A DNA stretch of 64,000 bases from positions 310,001-374,000 of the forward strand of contig NZ_PJMU01000002.1 of assembly GCF_002846395.1 (NCBI RefSeq), given 5' to 3'. Within the stretch, counting starts at the first letter, position 1, and each line of letters opens with the position of its first letter. Shown here piece by piece: positions 42,577-51,173 of this stretch. This stretch comes from Pontibacter ramchanderi. GTDB taxonomy: Bacteria; Bacteroidota; Bacteroidia; Cytophagales; Hymenobacteraceae. Under the pieces are notes generated by a model. That model worked only from the letters and a program-made list of their open reading frames with translations, was not told the DNA's origin and did not search any database. The translations under genes were made by a program, and so were the position numbers.

Positions 42577-43125
42577 ATGCAGAAAAGACTCATCGTTAAC
42601 CACCAGTTGCTCGAGATCATGGTGATGCGCCTTTGCCACCAGCTCATCGAGAACCATGGCGACTTTTCTGATTCTGTCATCATTGGTTTGCAGCCCCGTG
42701 GCCGCCAGGTGGCACAGCGCATCCAAAGCACACTGAAAGCTATTTTGGGCACCACCGTTCCAACCGGCTACCTCGACACCACCTTCCACCGCGACGATTT
42801 CAGGAGAAGGGAAACGCCGCTGGCCGCCAACGCCACACACATCGATTTTTTGATCGAAGGCAAAAAAGTGATCTTAGCAGATGACGTGCTCTATACCGGT
42901 CGCTCGGTGAGGGCCGCCATGGATGCCATGATCTCTTTTGGGCGACCGGCTAATGTAGAACTGCTGGTGCTCATAGACCGCCTCTACAGCCGCCATCTGC
43001 CTATAGAGCCTACCTATGTGGGACGGCGTGTCAACTCGCTGCAATCGCAGCGCGTGCTGGTGGAGTGGCAAGGATCCGATACTCAAGAAGACAACATCTG
43101 GTTAGTGACCAAAATCGAAGAATAA
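42577..43125 (+). CDS. pyrR: Bifunctional pyrimidine regulator PyrR / uracil phosphoribosyltransferase
   Basis: 182 aa. The PRPP-binding motif VILADDVLYTGRSVRAAMDA is complete, preceded by GLQPRGRQVAQRIQ and GYLDTTFHRDDFRRRETP, all typical of PyrR. In Gram-positive bacteria it binds pyr mRNA and attenuates; whether it regulates here or acts mainly as an enzyme is unknown. It lies 7 bases before pyrB, so the pair forms an operon for pyrimidine synthesis. No attenuator hairpins are seen between the two. Confidence 0.93.
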   Translation: MQKRLIVNHQLLEIMVMRLCHQLIENHGDFSDSVIIGLQPRGRQVAQRIQSTLKAILGTTVPTGYLDTTFHRDDFRRRETPLAANATHIDFLIEGKKVILADDVLYTGRSVRAAMDAMISFGRPANVELLVLIDRLYSRHLPIEPTYVGRRVNSLQSQRVLVEWQGSDTQEDNIWLVTKIEE

Positions 43126-43132
43126 AGCACCC

Positions 43133-44056
43133 ATGCAAGAGCTCAGCGTCCGGCATCTACTCGGCATCAAAGACATTACAGCAGAAGACATTCAACTCAT
43201 TTTCGAGACCGCTGATAACTTTAAAGATGTTCTGAACCGGCCCATCAAGAAAGTGCCCTCGCTGCGTGACATCACCATTGCCAACGTTTTCTTCGAGAAT
43301 TCCACCCGTACCCGACTTTCCTTTGAACTGGCCGAGAAAAGGCTTTCTGCCGATGTGATCAATTTCTCTTCCAGCGGCAGCTCCGTGAAGAAAGGCGAAA
43401 CGCTGCTCGACACGGTGAACAACATCCTGGCCATGAAAGTGGACATGATCGTGATGCGCCACTCCAGCCCGGGAGCCCCCCACTTCCTGAGCCGTCACAT
43501 CGATGCCAACATCGTAAACGCCGGCGACGGTACGCACGAGCACCCTACCCAAGCCCTTCTAGATTCTTTTTCCATCCGCGAGAAACTTGGTGATGTAGCG
43601 GGCAAGAAAGTCGTGATCATTGGGGATATTCTGCACTCCCGTGTGGCGCTATCCAACATTTTCGCACTGCAAAAGCTCGGCGCTGAGGTCATGGTATGCG
43701 GCCCTGTTACGCTGCTGCCGAAGTACATCAAAGAGTTGGGTGTGAAAGTGGAGTTGGATGTGCGCAAAGCCCTGGAATGGTGCGATGTAGCCAACGTGCT
43801 GCGCATACAGCTCGAGCGCCAGCAAATGAAGTATTTCCCATCCCTTCGCGAGTATACCCTCTACTATGGCATCGACAAGAAGATGCTCGACAGCCTTGAC
43901 AAGCAGATCGTGCTCATGCACCCCGGCCCGATCAACCGTGGTGTGGAACTAAGCTCCGACGCCGCCGACTCCCATCACTCTATTATCCTCAATCAGGTAG
44001 AGAATGGTGTTGCGATTCGTATGGCGGTGCTATACCTGCTCGCTTCGAAGCAGTAA
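43133..44056 (+). CDS. pyrB: Aspartate carbamoyltransferase catalytic subunit
   Basis: Joins carbamoyl phosphate and aspartate in the first committed step of pyrimidine synthesis. Carbamoyl-phosphate motif STRTRLSFE at residues 57-65; HPTQALLDSFSIREKLGDVAGKKVVIIGDILHSRVALSN; HPGPINRGVELSSD. 307 aa. No regulatory subunit (pyrI) gene follows. Co-transcribed with pyrR. Confidence 0.95.
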   Translation: MQELSVRHLLGIKDITAEDIQLIFETADNFKDVLNRPIKKVPSLRDITIANVFFENSTRTRLSFELAEKRLSADVINFSSSGSSVKKGETLLDTVNNILAMKVDMIVMRHSSPGAPHFLSRHIDANIVNAGDGTHEHPTQALLDSFSIREKLGDVAGKKVVIIGDILHSRVALSNIFALQKLGAEVMVCGPVTLLPKYIKELGVKVELDVRKALEWCDVANVLRIQLERQQMKYFPSLREYTLYYGIDKKMLDSLDKQIVLMHPGPINRGVELSSDAADSHHSIILNQVENGVAIRMAVLYLLASKQ

Positions 44057-44471
44057 ATATTTATCGTTTTGGTAAAGGTTGCAGGTATAGCGGATACGCT
44101 AATGCATCGTCAGCTGCTTGCTTATGATAGTCTATGTCTATAGCGCGAGCGCGCGCTCGTGACTAGGTATAGACAAGCCTCTGGCCCGGGCATAGGTATA
44201 GATTTAGCGGGCTTTGTAGCAGCCTCTGATGCAGGTATAGCAACAATGCTGCTGCGTAGCTGGCTTTTTGCCCTGGCCGGGCGGGCCTTACTTTTTTACT
44301 TGATGAAAAGAAAGAGGGCCCATACCCCCGGGAGGTTAAGCTTATGCTACTCGCTACCAGAATCCTTACAGGATGACAAAAGAGATAGAGTGAATCAGCC
44401 TTGTATTTATGACAATCGTGTATGAAAATACTGTCAATATTTAGTTCTTGAAATCATGATTCCGACAAACA
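44057..44471. other. Gene-poor gap rich in the iterated octamer
   Basis: No convincing gene. It holds four copies of AGGTATAG within about 160 bases (near 44083, 44164, 44192 and 44233) and a perfect 14-base GC palindrome CGAGCGCGCGCTCG (44146-44159). A possible 88-codon frame (44159-44425) has GTG start and atypical composition and reads through three of the octamers; not accepted as a gene. Confidence 0.6.
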
Positions 44472-44505
44472 AAAAGGCCCCGCAGATTGCTCTGCGGGGC
44501 CTTTT
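44472..44505. terminator. Terminator of the ompA-like gene
   Basis: 15-bp perfect stem AAAAGGCCCCGCAGA (44472-44486) with its complement (44491-44505), loop TTGC, A run on the left giving a T run on the minus strand. Confidence 0.92.
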
Positions 44506-44533
44506 AGCATTTAACCTTATCGGTTAGGGAATG

Positions 44534-45988
44534 TTACTCCAGATTCAGTTGCATATCCGGCGTGTTCATCTCGAATCCGACACGTCGGTTCTGAGCACGG
44601 GCTGCAGCAGTTCTGGCTTTAGAAAGTCTTGTATTCACCTGTACAAGTGGCTGCGTCTCGCCGTAACCTCTTGTCACCAAACGGTCAGGGTTTTGAACAC
44701 CACGCTGGATCAGGTAATCCTTCACAGCTTGTGCTCTTTGCTCAGACAGTGCCTGGTTGTACTCTTCTGAACCAATGTGGTCAGCGTGACCTTTGATCAA
44801 CAGTACGTGGTCAGGGTATTTCTCAAGAGCTACCACGATGCTGTCAAGCAGCTGACGGTAACCGTCCTGTACGCGAGCCTGGTCAAACTCAAAGCGAACT
44901 TTCTCTTCGATCAGTTTCTTCGTACGGGCATCCAGCTCAGGGCAACCTTTTGTTTCGGCAGTACCAGCAGAGTTAGGGCAAAGGTCTTCGTTATCCGGAA
45001 CACCGTCGCCGTCAGAGTCAACTGGGCAACCATCGGCACCTACTTGTACACCGCGTGGTGTGTCAGGGCACTTGTCGTCTTTGTCAGCTACGCCGTCACC
45101 GTCGCTATCTGGGCAACCTTGAGTGGCAGCAGTACCTGGCTCGTCAGGGCACTGGTCGTCTTTGTCAGCTACACCATCACCGTCGCGGTCAGGGCAACCA
45201 CCCAGGTTCGCTACGCCAGCCTCAGTTGGGCACTCGTCCTGATAATCCGGAACGCCGTCACCGTCTGTGTCGATTGGGCAACCGTCTTTGTCAACCTGCA
45301 CGCCAGTTGGAGTGTCTGGGCACTTGTCTCTTCTATCCGGAACACCGTCAGCGTCAGTGTCTTTGCCTTTACCCAGGTTAAAGCCAAGGCCGATGTTGTG
45401 CTGCAGGAAGCGGTCGTTGATGTTCGACTCGATGTTGTCGTACTTGTCGTTGCTTGTGAAGTGAGCTCTAGACTCAATGAACAGGCTCACGTTGTCAGAG
45501 AATCTGAAACGGATACCGGCACCGCCAAACACAGCACCTGCCACAAAGTTTTCGTCATAAGCACCTGTTGGAGAAACACCCTCTGGTCTTACGAAGTGAG
45601 CACCGCCACCTACTGACAGGTATGGGCCGATAAAGGCATCCTCTTTCAAGATGTTGCCATACATTTTCAGTCTCAGTCCAACCAGGGCCATGCCGATTTT
45701 GGAATCCATAGAGGAACCAAATCTGCTGAACTCAGAGTTGCCGTAGCTCAGGTGCAGGCCAGCGTCGAAAGACGGGCTCAGGTATTGGTTCAGCGATACG
45801 CCGCCTCCCCAGCCCATTTTGTCTTTCCACCAGTTATTACCCAAATCACCTTTATATTGGAGCGCACTTCCATAGATCTGGAGGTTTGTCCGTTGGTCAG
45901 CGTTTTGCGCAAGCACAGCTGTGTTGGCAGACAGCAGGAATACAAGAGCAAAAGCAGTTGTAAATAATTTAGTCAGAGTTTTTCGCAT
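44534..45988 (-). CDS. OmpA-family outer-membrane protein with TSP type-3 repeats
   Basis: 484 aa from ATG at 45988. Signal peptide MRKTLTKLFTTAFALVFLLSANTAVLA; N-terminal eight-strand barrel (to about 200); calcium-binding thrombospondin type-3 repeats (about 205-350: DTDADGVPDRRDKCPDTPTG, DTDGDGVPDYQDECP, DRDGDGVADKDDQCP, and more); C-terminal OmpA peptidoglycan-binding domain with FEFDQARVQDGYRQLLD, IKGHADHIGSEEYNQALSEQRAQAVKDYL and ARAQNRRVGFE. It ties the outer membrane to the wall. Codon use and the AT-rich upstream region suggest high expression. Confidence 0.93.
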   Translation of the reverse strand: MRKTLTKLFTTAFALVFLLSANTAVLAQNADQRTNLQIYGSALQYKGDLGNNWWKDKMGWGGGVSLNQYLSPSFDAGLHLSYGNSEFSRFGSSMDSKIGMALVGLRLKMYGNILKEDAFIGPYLSVGGGAHFVRPEGVSPTGAYDENFVAGAVFGGAGIRFRFSDNVSLFIESRAHFTSNDKYDNIESNINDRFLQHNIGLGFNLGKGKDTDADGVPDRRDKCPDTPTGVQVDKDGCPIDTDGDGVPDYQDECPTEAGVANLGGCPDRDGDGVADKDDQCPDEPGTAATQGCPDSDGDGVADKDDKCPDTPRGVQVGADGCPVDSDGDGVPDNEDLCPNSAGTAETKGCPELDARTKKLIEEKVRFEFDQARVQDGYRQLLDSIVVALEKYPDHVLLIKGHADHIGSEEYNQALSEQRAQAVKDYLIQRGVQNPDRLVTRGYGETQPLVQVNTRLSKARTAAARAQNRRVGFEMNTPDMQLNLE

Positions 45989-46374
45989 AATTTTAAAAAG
46001 TATATTTTGATATGACAATACGTACATATTTTCACGTAAGTTTTTTTATATTTCTATAAAAAAACAGACAGAACGTATATTTCGATACGTTAGGCGGGTA
46101 GTCGTTGCATTGTTGTAGGTTTTATCCATAAGCAAAAGCATTTTGTTAATGTATAATAAAATGGCCTTGACAGCTTAAATCCTAAATCTACTCAGATGCG
46201 CCATTTGCACTGCTTTACCTGCTTCTCGCAAATTGGCATCACTATGGTTCAACCCGTTTTACGAATCGTGGGTTGTGTGCTCAACATTATTTAATGCAAA
46301 GCATCTGTTTTTTAACGTAAATACAATAAAAAAGGCTGCAAGTAGTTATATGTAAACCCTTGCTATGCACGCGC
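45989..46374. other. AT-rich intergenic region upstream of the ompA-like gene
   Basis: 386 bases with no gene seen. Near the OmpA start (46000-46070) it is very AT-rich, as for a strong promoter, but I find no exact TAnnTTTG. A short inverted repeat CAACCC...GGGTTG lies at 46250-46275. No octamer copies. Confidence 0.5.
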
Positions 46375-47667
46375 TTAGCGTTTTTGCATCAGCCTCTCAA
46401 TATCATCTGCCTCCAGCGGAATATTCTTCATCAGATCTATCGGTCCGCTGCGCGTCACCAGAATATCGTTCTCCAACCGCACGCCTATACCTTCTTCTCT
46501 TATATAGATACCCGGCTCGCAGGTAAACACCATTCCTTCCTCAAAAGAGCGGTATTTGCTGCCTACATCGTGCACATCGAGGCCCAAATGGTGCGAGGTG
46601 CCGTGCATAAAGTATTTCTTGTATAGCGGGTTGTCCGGGTCCTGGTTGCGTACATCACCTGCGTCGAGCAAGCCAAGTCCGATCAGTTCGTTCTCCATCA
46701 CGGTGCCCACAAACTTATGGTACTGGTCGAGTGAGTTCCCAGGCACCAGCATCTGCGTAGCGGCTTTCATCACGCGCAGCACCGCCTCGTATACCTCGCG
46801 CTGGCGCTTGGTAAACTTGCCATTCACGGGCACGGTGCGGGTCATGTCGGCAGCGTAGTTCGCGTATTCTGCCCCAACATCCAGCAGCAGCAGGTCGCCG
46901 TCCTTGCACTCGCGGCTATTGTCGGTGTAGTGCAGAATGCAGGCATTTGCTCCAGAGGCAATGATCGGGCTGTAGGCCGGTCCGCGCGAGCGGTTGCGTA
47001 TAAATTCGTGGCAAAGCTCCGCCTCCACTTCGTACTCCATCACGCCAGGCTGAATGAATTGCAACAGTCTGCGGAAACCCAACTCGGTGATATCGCACGC
47101 TCTGCGAAGAAGCTCTATTTCTTTTTCGGATTTGATGGCACGCAGGTGGTGCATGATGGGCGCACTGCGCTCGTAGCGGTGCAGCGGGTATACCTCCTGG
47201 CACCATTTAATGAAGCGGGCATCGCGGGTTTCTACCTCCACCACGGCGCGCAGGTGCTCGTTGGTGTTCAGGTATACGTGCTCGGCCTCAGCCATCAGGC
47301 TGTTGAAGACCTGCTTAAAATCTTTCAGCCACAGAACCGTGGCTATACCTGAGGTTTCGCGCGCCTGCTCTTTGGTAAGTTTATACCCTTCCCATACCAG
47401 AATATGCTCGTTCGACTCGCGCACAAACAGCACTTCCTTCATGCGCTCGTCGCGTGCGTCCGGGAAAAGCAATAGAATGCTTTCCTCCTGGTCTACTCCT
47501 GAAAGATAGAAGAGGTCGCTGTTTTGACGGAACGCCATGGTGCCATCCGCATTGGTTGGCATCACATCATTAGAATGAAAAACAGCAAGAGAACAAGGCT
47601 TGAGCTGCCGCACAAAATTGCGCCTGTTATGGCAGAACAGCTCCTTGTCGATGGGCTGGTATTTCAT
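46375..47667 (-). CDS. pepP: Xaa-Pro aminopeptidase (M24B)
   Basis: Removes an N-terminal residue preceding proline. N-terminal AMP_N domain (NRRNFVRQLKPCSLAVFHSNDVMPTNADGTMAFRQNSDLFYLSG), then a pita-bread metallopeptidase with the metal-binding region: LLLDVGAEYANYAADMTRTVPVNGKF, FMHGTSHHLGLDVHDVG, MVFTCEPGIYIREEGIGVRLENDILVT. All five ligands (Asp, Asp, His, Glu, Glu) appear present. 430 aa. Cytoplasmic. Own promoter at 47735-47763. Confidence 0.93.
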   Translation of the reverse strand: MKYQPIDKELFCHNRRNFVRQLKPCSLAVFHSNDVMPTNADGTMAFRQNSDLFYLSGVDQEESILLLFPDARDERMKEVLFVRESNEHILVWEGYKLTKEQARETSGIATVLWLKDFKQVFNSLMAEAEHVYLNTNEHLRAVVEVETRDARFIKWCQEVYPLHRYERSAPIMHHLRAIKSEKEIELLRRACDITELGFRRLLQFIQPGVMEYEVEAELCHEFIRNRSRGPAYSPIIASGANACILHYTDNSRECKDGDLLLLDVGAEYANYAADMTRTVPVNGKFTKRQREVYEAVLRVMKAATQMLVPGNSLDQYHKFVGTVMENELIGLGLLDAGDVRNQDPDNPLYKKYFMHGTSHHLGLDVHDVGSKYRSFEEGMVFTCEPGIYIREEGIGVRLENDILVTRSGPIDLMKNIPLEADDIERLMQKR

Positions 47668-47734
47668 AGTTTTGTAGGTATAGTAGCTAGGTGCAGCGGT
47701 CCATCCGATTTTTAGTCTGGCTGAACTTGCACCG

Positions 47735-47763
47735 CAAAGGTAGTACTTTTATCTTTAGTGCAA
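47735..47763 (-). promoter_or_regulatory. Promoter of pepP
   Basis: On the minus strand, TTG (47761-47763, within TTTG), 18 bases, then TACCTTTG (47735-47742). Leader about 60 bases. Confidence 0.65.
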
Positions 47764-47853
47764 ACACTTCTATAGAAAAAACCTAATATAACAGGCGCCC
47801 CAAACTTATCTTATTCCTTTCCTTACCGGCCCATAACCATCTCCTTAAACCAC

Positions 47854-48852
47854 TTATAATGTGCGGGTAGCGAGCACATCCAGCAGCTGTATCGTTTGTA
47901 TCTCTTTTGCACATTTAAAATGACCTTCCGGGCATGATTTATACCCGTGCAAGCCACAGGGGCGGCAGTAAAGTGGCTCTGTTCTTTCCACAACGGCAGC
48001 GAAGGCAGCCAGCGGTCCGAAGCCAAAACGCGGTACCGTGGAGCAGAAAATGGCGCAAGTGGGCGCGTCGAGCGCGGAGGCCAGGTGCATGGGCCCGGAA
48101 TCGTTCACGTAGTTTAGCACGGCATCGCGCATCAGGGCCGCCGACTGCAGCAGGTTCAGTTGCCCGCAAAGGTTTTCTACCTGCAGGTTTTTGGTTTTGC
48201 CAATGATTTCCTCGCAGTGGGCTTTATCGGCCGGCGCCCCAAGCAGGTATACGGTGTACCTGGCATCCAGCTGATCGAGCAGCTCCACCCATTGCTCTAA
48301 CGGGTACTGCTTGGTATACCACACCGAGGTAGGCGCCATGCAAATAAAAGGCTGCTGCTTCAGCGGCTGTACTTTGGCAAAATCCTCTGAAGATGGGTAT
48401 AGCCTGGGTTTGGCGGGCTGCGCATCGGTTAGGCTGGCGATAAGCAAATGGTTTCGCTCCACCTCATGGGTGCCGGAATTCACGTCGTGGGTATAGCGCC
48501 GGGTGAAGAAGCGGGAAAACGGGTTTTTGTCGAAGCCAACTGTCTCCCTGGCACCGGAGAGCGCAGTGAGTATACCGGTGCCGCCAAAGCGCTGCAGGTT
48601 CACGACCAGGTCGTAGCGCTCCTGCCGTATCTGACGGAGCAGTTGCATCAGACTTTTATACTTACCATCCTGCTTGTTCCAGATCAAAACCTGGCGCAGC
48701 AGCGGGTGCCCCTTCAGCAGCGATTCGTTGCCCTTGCGGAGCAAAAAGTCGAGCTGTGCCTCTGGGTAGTGCGCGTGCATTTTCTCCACCAGCCCCGTTG
48801 CCAGCACCACATCGCCCAGAAAGGCAGTCTGTATGATCAGGATCTTTTTCAT
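47854..48852 (-). CDS. Second heptosyltransferase-like glycosyltransferase (GT9)
   Basis: 332 aa. N-terminus KKILIIQTAFLGDVVLATGLVEKMHAHYPEAQLDFL, YDLVVNLQRFGGTGIL, VYLLGAPADKAHCEEII and NDSGPMHLASALDAPTCAIFCSTVPRFGFGP mark the GT9 fold. The C-terminal cluster CRPCGLHGYKSCPEGHFKC is nearly the same as in the GT9 protein at 36923, though the rest differs, so the two likely act at different steps of LPS core assembly. Follows no partner gene; a -7 box lies upstream. Confidence 0.9.
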   Translation of the reverse strand: MKKILIIQTAFLGDVVLATGLVEKMHAHYPEAQLDFLLRKGNESLLKGHPLLRQVLIWNKQDGKYKSLMQLLRQIRQERYDLVVNLQRFGGTGILTALSGARETVGFDKNPFSRFFTRRYTHDVNSGTHEVERNHLLIASLTDAQPAKPRLYPSSEDFAKVQPLKQQPFICMAPTSVWYTKQYPLEQWVELLDQLDARYTVYLLGAPADKAHCEEIIGKTKNLQVENLCGQLNLLQSAALMRDAVLNYVNDSGPMHLASALDAPTCAIFCSTVPRFGFGPLAAFAAVVERTEPLYCRPCGLHGYKSCPEGHFKCAKEIQTIQLLDVLATRTL

Positions 48853-48868
48853 CAGGTATAAGCTGCCG

Positions 48869-48876
48869 CAAAGCTA
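48869..48876 (-). promoter_or_regulatory. -7 box of the second GT9 gene
   Basis: TAGCTTTG on the minus strand, 17 bases before the ATG; no clear -33 element. Confidence 0.4.
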
Positions 48877-49014
48877 CGCCAATGCAGCAAGACTTGAAAG
48901 TAAACAAGGGGCAGGTATAGGCCGGCTCCCTCTTTCACGGAAAAGAACAAAAAAATTTTTCTTCTTAGCGGCAGGAGCGTTAGTTTAGCACTTCTTTTAG
49001 CCACGCATACCTGT

Positions 49015-49767
49015 ATGAAAGCACTATTACACTCTTCTAAAATCCTGACAGCTGCTCTCCTATTCCTTACTACAGGCTGCGTGTCTACTTACATGCCCAA
49101 CGTACCGAACGTGCCCATGTTCACCGAAAAAGGCGAACTGAGCGCAGGCGGGCATATCACGCCAAAAGGCAACATCACGTTTAACACCGCCTATGCCGTT
49201 ACCGACAAGATTGGGGTAATGCTGAACGGCTCCATGCTGAACCAGGAACGCAAGAAGCGCGACTTTCGCCATAATTTGATTGAAGCGGGCGCGGGCTATT
49301 TCACCACATTCGGCCCAAACCAGAACCGGATATTGGAGATCTATGGCGGCTTTGGGGGTGGCAGCAGTGACCGCACCGAGAAGGAGGAAAAAGAAGGCGT
49401 GATGACGTCTACCCGCCGTGAGGCCGGCTTTAGTAAATATTTTACGCAGGTTAACTTCAGCTCCAAAAAGAAGAAATCGCTGCGGCTGCTGGGCAACGAG
49501 TTTCCGCTCAATTACGGCACCGCCCTGCGCCTGAGCTACGTGAACATGAACAAGCACCTGCTGAATGGGGTGGAACAACCCAACGAAGACAACATCTTCC
49601 TGGAGCCGATCTTCTATACCCGCATGACGCTCAGCCCTTCGGTGCAGCTGCAGTACACCAGTGGCAGCAACTTTGGGCTTCGCAACCGCAAGGCCCTTAC
49701 AGCGGGCTATTCCGTTTTTTCGCTGGGCTTCGTCATCAATGTGGGCGGCCGCAACCTCGACCGCTAA
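49015..49767 (+). CDS. Outer-membrane lipoprotein of unknown function
   Basis: 250 aa. Lipobox FLTTGC with Cys22. After a Pro/Val-rich start (STYMPNVPNVPMFTEKGELSAGGHITPKGNITFNTAYAVTDKIGVML) it shows alternating strands typical of an eight-stranded barrel or beta-sandwich: YFTTFGPNQNRILEIYGGFGGG, YGTALRLSYVNMN, SLGFVINVGG. A lipidated barrel-like protein of this kind is frequent in Cytophagales. Function unknown. Confidence 0.8.
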   Translation: MKALLHSSKILTAALLFLTTGCVSTYMPNVPNVPMFTEKGELSAGGHITPKGNITFNTAYAVTDKIGVMLNGSMLNQERKKRDFRHNLIEAGAGYFTTFGPNQNRILEIYGGFGGGSSDRTEKEEKEGVMTSTRREAGFSKYFTQVNFSSKKKKSLRLLGNEFPLNYGTALRLSYVNMNKHLLNGVEQPNEDNIFLEPIFYTRMTLSPSVQLQYTSGSNFGLRNRKALTAGYSVFSLGFVINVGGRNLDR

Positions 49768-49806
49768 CATTCGGCAGGCAATCGGCCCATTCTGGCACTT
49801 TTTGCG

Positions 49807-49814
49807 TATCTTTG
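49807..49814 (+). promoter_or_regulatory. -7 box of the M16 peptidase gene
   Basis: TATCTTTG, 19 bases before the ATG at 49834. Confidence 0.5.
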
Positions 49815-49833
49815 CAGGCTAATTGCGAACTGA

Positions 49834-51066
49834 ATGCTTGATTATCATATTCATACATTGCCGAACGGTATTAGAATCGTTCACAAACAAGTACTACACA
49901 CCAAAATAGCGCACAGCGGCTTTATCCTGGACCTGGGCAGCCGCGATGAGCAGCCCGACCAACTGGGCCTGGCCCACTTCTGGGAGCACATGGCCTTTAA
50001 AGGCACTGCCAAGCGCAAGTCTTTCCATATCCTCAACCGGCTGGAGTCGGTGGGCGGCGAGCTCAACGCTTATACCACCAAAGAAAAGCTTTGCTTTTAC
50101 AGCTCCGTGCTCGACAAGCACTTTGAGAAATCCTTTGAGTTACTCACTGATATCACGTTCCATTCCATCTTTCCTGAAAGAGAAATCGAGAAAGAGCGCG
50201 GCGTGATACTCGAGGAGATGGCCATGTACCTGGATACACCAGAGGAGGCAATAGTGGATGAGTTTGACAACGTGGTATTCGACTCTCACCCGCTGGGCAA
50301 CAACATTCTGGGCACAAAGGAGAGCGTATCTGGTTTCAAAAAGGACGATTTTCAGCGTTTTATCAAAGACAACCTGAGTACCGAAGCTTTGGTTTTTTGC
50401 TCGGTGAGCAACCTGCCTTTTGAGAAAGTGCTGAAACTGGCTGAAAAGTACCTGGCTGACATCCCGACTATCAGCAAACCCCGTCAGCGTGTTGCCTTTG
50501 AGACCTACATCCCGAAAACGGTGACTTTTGAGAAGCCGATCTCACAGGCGCACTGCGTCATTGGCTGTCCGGCCTATGCCCTCAACGACGACCGTCGCAT
50601 TCCTTTCTTCATGCTAGTGAATTTGCTGGGTGGTCCGGGCATGAACTCGCGCCTGAACCTGGCCGTTCGCGAAAAGCACGGCCTGGTGTATACCATCGAC
50701 GCCAACTACGCCACCTACATCGACACGGGTTTGCTTTCCATTTATTTTGGCACAGAGAAGAAGCAACTAAAGCGCACTACTTCGCTGGTGCTGAAAGAGC
50801 TGAAGAAGCTGCGCGAAAAACAATTGGGCTCGTTGCAGTTGCATACCGCCAAGGAGCAGCTGATGGGTCAGCTGGCCATGGCCGAAGAAAGTAACATGGG
50901 CCTGATGATGATGATGGGTAAGAGTATCCTCGACCAGGGCCACATCGACACCCTGAACGAGATCTTTGACCAAATCAAAAACACAACTGCCCAGGACCTG
51001 ATCGATATTGCCAACGATGTGCTAGCCGAAGAAAAGCTAAGTTTTCTGAATTACGTACCTAATTAA
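49834..51066 (+). CDS. M16-family zinc peptidase
   Basis: 410 aa, a single-subunit pitrilysin-like protease. The inverted zinc motif HFWEH is at residues 48-52 (His48, Glu51, His52), followed by MAFKGT and the third-ligand region EREIEKERGVILEEMAMYLDTPEE. The C-terminal half has GGPGMNSRLNLAVREKHGLVYTIDANYATYIDTG, as in processing-peptidase relatives. No signal peptide, so probably cytoplasmic. The substrate is not known. Confidence 0.92.
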   Translation: MLDYHIHTLPNGIRIVHKQVLHTKIAHSGFILDLGSRDEQPDQLGLAHFWEHMAFKGTAKRKSFHILNRLESVGGELNAYTTKEKLCFYSSVLDKHFEKSFELLTDITFHSIFPEREIEKERGVILEEMAMYLDTPEEAIVDEFDNVVFDSHPLGNNILGTKESVSGFKKDDFQRFIKDNLSTEALVFCSVSNLPFEKVLKLAEKYLADIPTISKPRQRVAFETYIPKTVTFEKPISQAHCVIGCPAYALNDDRRIPFFMLVNLLGGPGMNSRLNLAVREKHGLVYTIDANYATYIDTGLLSIYFGTEKKQLKRTTSLVLKELKKLREKQLGSLQLHTAKEQLMGQLAMAEESNMGLMMMMGKSILDQGHIDTLNEIFDQIKNTTAQDLIDIANDVLAEEKLSFLNYVPN

Positions 51067-51167
51067 TTGCTGATTGTTTATCGTTGATTGTTTTGGGGTT
51101 CATCAAACAGTCAAACCGCAACATAAGTAGTCAATAATAAACAATTAATAATCATCAATTAACAATT
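51065..51167. repeat. Intergenic inverted-repeat module after the M16 gene
   Basis: The left arm AATTGCTGATTG... (51065-51096) starts at the stop codon. The right arm (51130-51167) contains CAATAATAAACAATTAATAA and CATCAATTAACAATT, its imperfect reverse complement. Only about 33 bases lie between the arms. The right arm stops seven bases before the next ATG. Confidence 0.72.
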
Positions 51168-51173
51168 CTTGAC

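Noticed and set aside
42337-42577. PyrR-controlled attenuator before pyrR
   Set aside because: The promoter box is only 19 bases from the ATG, leaving no room; the upstream repeats are of the intergenic module type.
44159-44425. 88-codon open frame with GTG start after pyrB
   Set aside because: Odd composition, no recognisable domain, begins inside a GC palindrome and runs through three octamer copies; most likely chance.
44777-45616. Long open frame (279 codons) on the plus strand opposite the ompA-like gene
   Set aside because: Its repeats mirror the antisense of the thrombospondin type-3 repeats; a shadow of the real gene.
46250-46275. CAACCC...GGGTTG hairpin, tRNA-like at first sight
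   Set aside because: No acceptor stem, anticodon arm or CCA-end context; only six pairs.
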